Origin: Dolichospermum compactum NIES-806
GTDB lineage: Bacteria; Cyanobacteriota; Cyanobacteriia; Cyanobacteriales; Nostocaceae
DNA length: 48,880 nt
Direction: 5' to 3'
Assembly: GCF_002368115.1 (NCBI RefSeq)
Contig: NZ_AP018316.1
Location: 2,149,809-2,198,688 of the forward strand
Under the pieces are notes generated by a model. That model saw nothing but the letters and a program-made list of their open reading frames with translations, was not told the origin of the DNA and did no database searches. Each line of letters begins with the position of its first letter. The first letter of the stretch is position 1. This document shows, piece by piece, positions 43,410 to 48,880 of this stretch. The position numbers were made by a program, and so were the translations under genes.

Positions 43410-46400
43410 TTATTTAATTTCGACGAATTTACCATCCTTAATTTGCACAAGAATAGATTCACCTTGACGTTCTCTTTCTTTTGTAAACTCAAGTGGATAG
43501 CCTGATGTTTCCCTGCTATCGAGCTTGACTTTTTCTAATCCTTCTAATACTGTAGTCCGTGATAGATTGTTAGATAAAACTTTAATAAAAGCCTGAGTTG
43601 CATCATAGCTAGTTGCAGTCCGCCAACTAATACCTCCTCCCCATATTTGATCTAATTTTTGGGCAAAAGGTTTAGCTTGTAATGTTTCTCTAAACCAGGG
43701 TATGACAATTATTAAACCTTCAGTATCTTTTCCGCGTCTAACTAAAGTTTCATTATTATAAAGAGTATCTCCACTGAGCATTTTTAATTGTCGTATTGGC
43801 GGACTATTTCTTAATCTCTCGTTCCTGCTGGTAATCTCTTTAGCAATCTTAATGGCAATACCAGTGCTTTGTGTATCTGGGAACAAAAACGCTGCTTCTG
43901 CTTTTTTCTCACCATATACGCTTTTAGCAACTTCTTTCTCAGCATCAAATGTAGTAGCAGTTAAATCAATCATCGGTTTACGAACTACCTCACCCCCTAA
44001 TTTTTCAAATTGATTTGTGAATATTTCTCTGATACTATTACTATAGTCGCTGTTAGGATTGGCAAAAATTACTGCCTTTTTTAATTGTAAATTCTTATAA
44101 GCATATTCAGCGAGTTTTCTACCTCCATTTTGATCAGAATAAACTGCTCTAAAGAAAACTGGGTTGTTGAGTAAAATGCTAGTGCTAGTTGGTGAAATAA
44201 CTGCTAATCCTGCTTTTTCATATTCTGGTAATGCAGTTTGGGTAGCATCACTAGAATTATGTCCAATTACTCCTAGTATTGAAGTATCTTTCACTAATTC
44301 TTGAGCTACTTGTTCAGCTTGATCATTGTTACTATCATTAGCAATGACTATTTCTAGTAACCTACCATTAAGTCCTTTATTTTTAGTAAATTGATCTTGT
44401 GCTTGCGCTACACCACGTAATATTTCTTGAGCATTCACAGTTTTAGTGTCCGTTGGTACGACTACTGCTAGGGTAATAGGAGAACCTGCTTCACGAGCTA
44501 GGGCATTGTTATAATAAATTACTACTTCTGGGTCATTTCTGTTTGCTTGTATAGCTTGTTTAAATAAATTAGCTGCTTGTTGATAATCGCCTTTTTGGAA
44601 AGCCCGAATACCTTGATCACGGAATCTATTAGGAGTGGTAGAAAATAAGGTTCTTTCTCCTCGACTAATTCTACTATTATCTGCTACACAAAAAACTCCA
44701 AATTCTTTCTTTTCCCCTGCTGGACAAGTTCTGAAACCTGGATAAATACCTAAACTCACAACTGCGATCGCGATGCCAGTTACCCCCCACTTCAGCCAAT
44801 TTATATTTGCTATAGGAGTTTTCTTTTTAGGTGTTGTATCTTCTTCTTGAGGTAGTGGATTAGTGTTTGTCATGAAGGCATTAATTTTTTCTAGTTCTTG
44901 TTGGGCAATGTTGTTATTAGGATCAATTTCCAGTATTAACTCACACTGTTGTATTGCCTCAGTCCGTTTTTTATTAACTATCAACTTATGTATATAATTT
45001 CCTCTTGTTTGCAAAAGTCCGTTTTTGCTACGTTCTTTATCAATATTGTAAGCTCTTGTGTAAATCTCTATGGCTTGCTCAAAATTGTCATTTTTTGAAT
45101 ATTGTTCAGCTACGGTCAATAAAGGATCTAAAACAATATCTTGTTGATGATTAATAGAATAAAATAAATAAGCTCGGTTATACAGTTCACAGGCTTTATC
45201 GAGGGATTGAATACTTAAATCTTGAATCTTTAAATATTCTGCGGCTAAAGATTTTACAGTTTCAAAGTTATTAGGATTAAGGTGTAACGCTTGTTCATAC
45301 AGATGTAATGCTCTGTCAGGGTGACTTTGTGCTACTGAATTAAGATTATTAACATCAATTTGGTTAGTGCTTTCTACATTCTTAATTTCTTGTTCTAACG
45401 GATGTTCTTTACATAACAACCGACGAACTAATTCCATTTTAACTTTACATTTTGTATCATCTAAAAATTCATATTCAACTAATTGTTCGTGTGCTTTTAT
45501 CAAATATCCTGTTGACACTATTCCATATTTTTCTAATAGGGTTAGTGGTTGTTCAGGAATAGATTGATTTTCTGTAATAGCTATCTTTTGAGATTCTGCT
45601 ACTGCGGAAAGAATAATTTGCTGTTCAGGAGTCAGTCCAAACCAGAAGTCTAAAGCACCTTGAGCTAGTACAATTGCTTGATCTATAATACTTTCAACAT
45701 CTGTATCAGTTATCCGTAAAAACTCAGGTCTTGGGTCTCTTGTATAGTCATTGCGTGCTGTACCATAAAGAGCAAAGCAAATAACTTGAATAAAATAAGG
45801 ATGTCCTGCGGATAAATTGAAAATAGCTTCTATTGCTTCTGGTTGATATGTTAAAGCTACTGTATCAGATTGAGTAATTATTTTTTTAGTATTTTCTCTA
45901 TCTAAAAAACCAATTCTATGATATGGTGCTTCATGCAATAAAGAAATCAACTTTGGTAATCTTGAGATATGCCTACCTACAACTGCAATAATAAATAGTC
46001 TTTCATGTAGTTCTCGTAATAGTTCTCGTAATTGGATAATATGCCTTGCATTTGGCTCACTTAAAACATCAAATTCGTCGCAGAGAAAAACCAATTTTTT
46101 ACTACCTAAGCGATCATAAATAGTTGGCAAAAATTGACTGGAGAAAACATTAGTGTCAGATTTTATATCATCTGCTAGACTATCTAAAAATTCTTCATCT
46201 ATTGACAGATCCCCTAAAATTTTTTTTGCCATCCCGTGTAAAATATTTTCGAGAGGTGAACTTTCTTGAGCTTGAAAATCAAAACTAATAAAAATAAATT
46301 CATCTTCAATAGCTGCTGCAATATTTTGAGGAATAAATTTCAGTATTGAAGTCTTACCAACTCGTCGTTGTCCGTAAAATAAAATTAGTTGCACATTGTG

Positions 46401-46496
46401 TTGCAGACTATCATCAATCAGACTGAATATATCTTTGCGTCCAAAAAGGTTTTCAGGATCTCTAATTGGAATACCTACTACATAAGGATTTTGCAT
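43410..46496 (-). CDS. Membrane STAND/AAA-type ATPase fused to TPR and periplasmic binding-protein sensor (paralogue 1)
   Basis: 1028 residues. ATPase: NPYVVGIPIRDPENLFGRKD start, Walker A GQRRVGKTS at 42-50, Walker B KLVFLCDEFDVL with D140/E141, GHPYFIQVICFALYGTAR near 232-249, and a winged-helix-like region to about 375. Next come cytoplasmic TPRs (ALHLYEQALHLNPNN; AIEIYTRAYNIDKERS; AIQQCELILEIDPNN). A single membrane helix (about 566-586, WGVTGIAIAVVSLGIYPGF) leads to CPAGEKKEFGVFC, an external TPR pair (AFQKGDYQQAANLFKQAIQA) and a type-1 periplasmic binding-protein domain from about 672. It differs from paralogue 2 mainly by the extra cytoplasmic TPRs. One HIP1 octamer lies at the membrane-helix codons. 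Its stop is the target duplication of element D. Confidence 0.85.
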   Translation of the reverse strand: MQNPYVVGIPIRDPENLFGRKDIFSLIDDSLQHNVQLILFYGQRRVGKTSILKFIPQNIAAAIEDEFIFISFDFQAQESSPLENILHGMAKKILGDLSIDEEFLDSLADDIKSDTNVFSSQFLPTIYDRLGSKKLVFLCDEFDVLSEPNARHIIQLRELLRELHERLFIIAVVGRHISRLPKLISLLHEAPYHRIGFLDRENTKKIITQSDTVALTYQPEAIEAIFNLSAGHPYFIQVICFALYGTARNDYTRDPRPEFLRITDTDVESIIDQAIVLAQGALDFWFGLTPEQQIILSAVAESQKIAITENQSIPEQPLTLLEKYGIVSTGYLIKAHEQLVEYEFLDDTKCKVKMELVRRLLCKEHPLEQEIKNVESTNQIDVNNLNSVAQSHPDRALHLYEQALHLNPNNFETVKSLAAEYLKIQDLSIQSLDKACELYNRAYLFYSINHQQDIVLDPLLTVAEQYSKNDNFEQAIEIYTRAYNIDKERSKNGLLQTRGNYIHKLIVNKKRTEAIQQCELILEIDPNNNIAQQELEKINAFMTNTNPLPQEEDTTPKKKTPIANINWLKWGVTGIAIAVVSLGIYPGFRTCPAGEKKEFGVFCVADNSRISRGERTLFSTTPNRFRDQGIRAFQKGDYQQAANLFKQAIQANRNDPEVVIYYNNALAREAGSPITLAVVVPTDTKTVNAQEILRGVAQAQDQFTKNKGLNGRLLEIVIANDSNNDQAEQVAQELVKDTSILGVIGHNSSDATQTALPEYEKAGLAVISPTSTSILLNNPVFFRAVYSDQNGGRKLAEYAYKNLQLKKAVIFANPNSDYSNSIREIFTNQFEKLGGEVVRKPMIDLTATTFDAEKEVAKSVYGEKKAEAAFLFPDTQSTGIAIKIAKEITSRNERLRNSPPIRQLKMLSGDTLYNNETLVRRGKDTEGLIIVIPWFRETLQAKPFAQKLDQIWGGGISWRTATSYDATQAFIKVLSNNLSRTTVLEGLEKVKLDSRETSGYPLEFTKERERQGESILVQIKDGKFVEIK

Positions 46497-46591
46497 ATTT
46501 CATCTTCTCACAACTTATAAATTCAATTTCACATCAATCACTTTTCATAAACTTAGTAGAGAAGTTCCATAAGACTTTCCTACTCAAAAGT

Positions 46592-47860
46592 TTATTTAGG
46601 AAATACTGGCGCTACTTTTGCAATCCAATCTAAGACAGACCTTACCTTCTGTGGATGATTTCCCAACCAAGTAACTACTTCTTTAACCTTCCCTACTTGT
46701 CCATGACTGATAAGATTGAGAAATTCTTTTTCTCTATCTTTAATTAAAGTATTTGATGTCTTCAAAATTTCCTCTGTCACCCATTTTTTCATCAGTGATG
46801 AGGTGAAAGAGTAAAACGTTCCTGTATCCGTAGAACTGGAAGTAATTACACCCCTATCTTCTAATGTACTTAACCAGCGTCTATGTTGGGTAAGAATACG
46901 TCCTATACCATCCAAATTAAATTGAATCTCCTCTATATGACCTCCCATATCTAACAAAGCTATTAGCATTAATAAGGCTTGGTCTATTTCATTACATCTG
47001 TCCCAAATGGTTTGAAAAATTTGTTGCGTATCTCTTTCAAAACCCTTAGCAAATGTGTCAATATCGGGCTTTGCCCCGGCTTGTATCTGTCCCCATAGCA
47101 AGAAACTAGCAGTTTGTACTAAAGTCGGATGTCCACCTGTAATATTGATAATTTCGCCCCGTAACATTGGTGGTCTAATTATTGTCAATAGTTTAACCAA
47201 CTCACTCGTAGTAAATAGTTTCAGAGATTGAAATAAGTAGTGATTGTACCAAGGAGAAGCATTAGGATTAGGTTTAGGACCACAATCAGGTTGACTCAGG
47301 GGTTGAAGTGAGGTAACAATCATGGATAGATATTGACTTTCTTCTGCATGAACAGCCAAGTTACGACATTGGGCTAAAAATGTTACCATTTCCGCTTCTG
47401 TGTATTGATCATTGCTTACTAAAGCTGCGTCTAAATCATCTACCAACAACAATAAAAATTTACCTTTTCTCCCTAATCTCCGTAGTGCTTGGCGTAAACT
47501 ATCATTTGTAACTGTTTGTTCAAGTAAGGGTTTAATTTCCGCTTGTAATTGCGGTTCGCTGTCTAATTGATCACACAGCATAGTTAAGACCTCGCGCCAA
47601 AAACCAGCAGGAGTGAAGGGAATGATGTTTTCGCAGCTAAGTAAAATAATGACAACCTTAGATGGATCTATACCATGTTCTCGCAATGCTTGTTCAGAAG
47701 CAAGTTTCCGCAAAAATGAGGTTTTACCCATTCCCGGTCCACCCCAAATGGCACAATGACTGCGCTTATAGATTAGGTCAAAGGCAAAGTTAACTTCTGA
47801 TGTGCGGCCTACAAAATGTTCTGGAGGAACTGGTTTACCTGGAAAAAAGGGATTGGCCAT
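46592..47860 (-). CDS. Soluble STAND/AAA-type ATPase, 422 aa
   Basis: Starts MANPFFPGKPVPPEHFVGRT, paralleling the NPYxxGxP...FGR start of the two downstream paralogues. Walker A GGPGMGKTS at 40-48, Walker B FLLLLVDDLDA, and GGHPTLVQTASFLLWG as the HPY-like helix. A winged-helix-like part (RRWLSTLEDRGVITSSS) is followed by a short helical C-terminus (EFLNLISHGQVGKVKEVVTW) that resembles a small protein-interaction domain. No membrane helix or binding-protein domain. It precedes the two sensor ATPases on the same strand with a 95-nt gap, so the three may form an operon. I infer a partner or regulator of the sensors. It is divergent from the Rieske gene, 84 nt away. Confidence 0.82.
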   Translation of the reverse strand: MANPFFPGKPVPPEHFVGRTSEVNFAFDLIYKRSHCAIWGGPGMGKTSFLRKLASEQALREHGIDPSKVVIILLSCENIIPFTPAGFWREVLTMLCDQLDSEPQLQAEIKPLLEQTVTNDSLRQALRRLGRKGKFLLLLVDDLDAALVSNDQYTEAEMVTFLAQCRNLAVHAEESQYLSMIVTSLQPLSQPDCGPKPNPNASPWYNHYLFQSLKLFTTSELVKLLTIIRPPMLRGEIINITGGHPTLVQTASFLLWGQIQAGAKPDIDTFAKGFERDTQQIFQTIWDRCNEIDQALLMLIALLDMGGHIEEIQFNLDGIGRILTQHRRWLSTLEDRGVITSSSTDTGTFYSFTSSLMKKWVTEEILKTSNTLIKDREKEFLNLISHGQVGKVKEVVTWLGNHPQKVRSVLDWIAKVAPVFPK

Positions 47861-47944
47861 GGTGAATTTGAATAGTTCGATAAATTAAAATTTTTGGAAC
47901 AATATAATATCAGTAGTGTACTTGTTTTATCTCTTAGAAGCAAT

Positions 47945-48880
47945 ATGCAATCTGAATTTAATTTCTTTCAGCACTGGTATCCACTCGTACCTATAGAAGA
48001 CTTGGAACCGCAAAAACCTAAACCCATCACCTTATTAGGAAAAAGATTAGTAATTTGGAAACCCAGTAACTCAGAAACATATCGGGTATTTTTAGATCAA
48101 TGTCCCCACCGTCTCGCACCATTAAGCGAAGGTAGAATAGAAACTAAAACAGGTAACTTAATGTGTAGTTATCACGGTTGGGAATTTAATGAAAATGGCA
48201 TTTGTCAGCGTGTTCCCCAAGCAGAAAACCCAGAAATTATCGCTAAAAATCAAGAAAATTTTTGTGTTGTTTCCTTTCCTGTTCGTCAACAACAGGAACT
48301 ACTTTGGGTGTGGCCAGATCAAAAAACAGCAGCAATAGCTGAAAATACACCTTTACCTTTATCACCCCAAATAGATGCAGAGAAAGGATTTGTGTGGTCG
48401 AATTATGTTCGAGATTTGGAATACGATTGGCAAACATTAATAGAAAATGTAGCAGATCCTAGTCATGTTCCTTTTTCTCATCATGGAGTTCAAGGTAATA
48501 GAGAAAAAGCTAGACCTATAGCTCTTAATATAGTCAAATCAACCATTAATTTAATTGAAGTAAATATCGAAAGGGGAGTCCCCACAACTATTACATTTGA
48601 ACCACCTTGTAGATTAGAATATACAATTGAGCTTGGTAATACTGGCAAAAAATTAGGTTTACTGGTTTATGCTATTCCTGTATCTCCTGGTAAATCAAGA
48701 ATAGTTGCTCAATTTTCTCGCAACTTTGCTAAGACCTTAAATCGCTTAATACCTCGTTGGTGGGATCATATTCATGAAAGAAATCTAGTATTAGATGGGG
48801 ATATGATGCTACTAAATCAGCAAGAGTATTTATTACAGAAGAAACAATTACATGAAAGTTGGAAAACTGCTTATAAATTA
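47945..48880 (+). CDS. Rieske [2Fe-2S] oxygenase, pheophorbide a oxygenase (PaO)-like, 3'-truncated
   Basis: 312 residues up to the window edge, no signal peptide. The Rieske cluster motif is C53-P-H55 and C74-x2-H77 (CPHRLAP / CSYHGWE). The mononuclear iron motif is EN-x2-D171-x2-H174-x4-H179 (ENVADPSHVPFSHHG). A PaO-type domain follows (from about 190). PaO-like proteins in cyanobacteria open or oxidise chlorin or other aromatic rings; close relatives act in chlorophyll catabolism and related pathways, but the substrate cannot be named here. The C-terminal membrane anchor usual for PaO would lie beyond the edge. The start region shares an 84-nt divergent promoter gap with the 422-aa ATPase gene. 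Confidence 0.88.
   Translation, partial: MQSEFNFFQHWYPLVPIEDLEPQKPKPITLLGKRLVIWKPSNSETYRVFLDQCPHRLAPLSEGRIETKTGNLMCSYHGWEFNENGICQRVPQAENPEIIAKNQENFCVVSFPVRQQQELLWVWPDQKTAAIAENTPLPLSPQIDAEKGFVWSNYVRDLEYDWQTLIENVADPSHVPFSHHGVQGNREKARPIALNIVKSTINLIEVNIERGVPTTITFEPPCRLEYTIELGNTGKKLGLLVYAIPVSPGKSRIVAQFSRNFAKTLNRLIPRWWDHIHERNLVLDGDMMLLNQQEYLLQKKQLHESWKTAYKL

Noticed and set aside
1..48880. CRISPR arrays, tRNA or rRNA genes
   Set aside because: No regularly spaced identical repeats with unique spacers and no T-arm GTTCGA-type or rRNA signatures were found. The short tandem repeats are contiguous heptamers without spacers.

Overview
The window looks like chromosomal DNA of a filamentous, Nostocales-type cyanobacterium. 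The evidence is about twenty GCGATCGC (HIP1) octamers, runs of tandem heptamer repeats such as AACTGAC and TCAGTGG between genes, many small inverted-repeat elements, and cyanobacteria-typical genes: HisZ with a long C-terminus, an NblR-like regulator, DUF2301, DUF2949 and DUF5340-type proteins, a DUF1400-alpha/beta hydrolase, and a Rieske/PaO oxygenase. I cannot name the species. I saw no tRNA, rRNA or CRISPR array.

Layout. 1-3.8 kb: a truncated Uma2-type nuclease and a PLD-nuclease/SNF2-helicase fusion (defence-like), with a small repeat cluster in front. 3.8-10.4 kb: mostly housekeeping genes: CDF metal exporter, TPR protein, hisZ, a ferredoxin, a LivF/NatE-type ABC ATPase, a DUF2301 membrane protein and dprA. 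10.4-17.1 kb: a frameshifted antitoxin remnant, a membrane-anchored class A beta-lactamase-like protein, an EamA transporter flanked by two copies of one miniature element, an exported alpha/beta hydrolase and truB. 17.4-19.5 kb: two exported proteins, one with Gly/Ser-rich tandem repeats. 19.6-25.1 kb: lpdA, a four-helix-bundle protein, trpC, small conserved proteins and a class V aminotransferase. 25.1-28.9 kb: a repeat-rich stretch with a DUF192 lipoprotein, an NblR-like response regulator and a Lys-rich 35-residue protein. 28.9-34.4 kb: an LpxB-like protein, a one-polypeptide restriction-modification enzyme and two unknown proteins. 34.7-40.4 kb: ftsH, aroC, an IS630 remnant, a zinc-ribbon membrane protein, a 19-residue-repeat protein, a lipoprotein and a MoaD-type carrier.

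40.4-47.9 kb is the most unusual part. Three consecutive minus-strand genes encode related AAA/STAND-type ATPases. Two of them join a cytoplasmic ATPase through one membrane helix to an extracytoplasmic TPR plus a periplasmic binding-protein module. They look like one-piece transmembrane ligand sensors. Their outer halves are almost identical while their ATPase halves have diverged. A Rieske oxygenase starts divergently at the right edge.

The window also carries at least seven families of non-coding inverted-repeat (MITE-like) elements, several with recognisable target duplications. One is nested inside another, two sit exactly at stop codons, and one pair differs at a single base over 220 nt.
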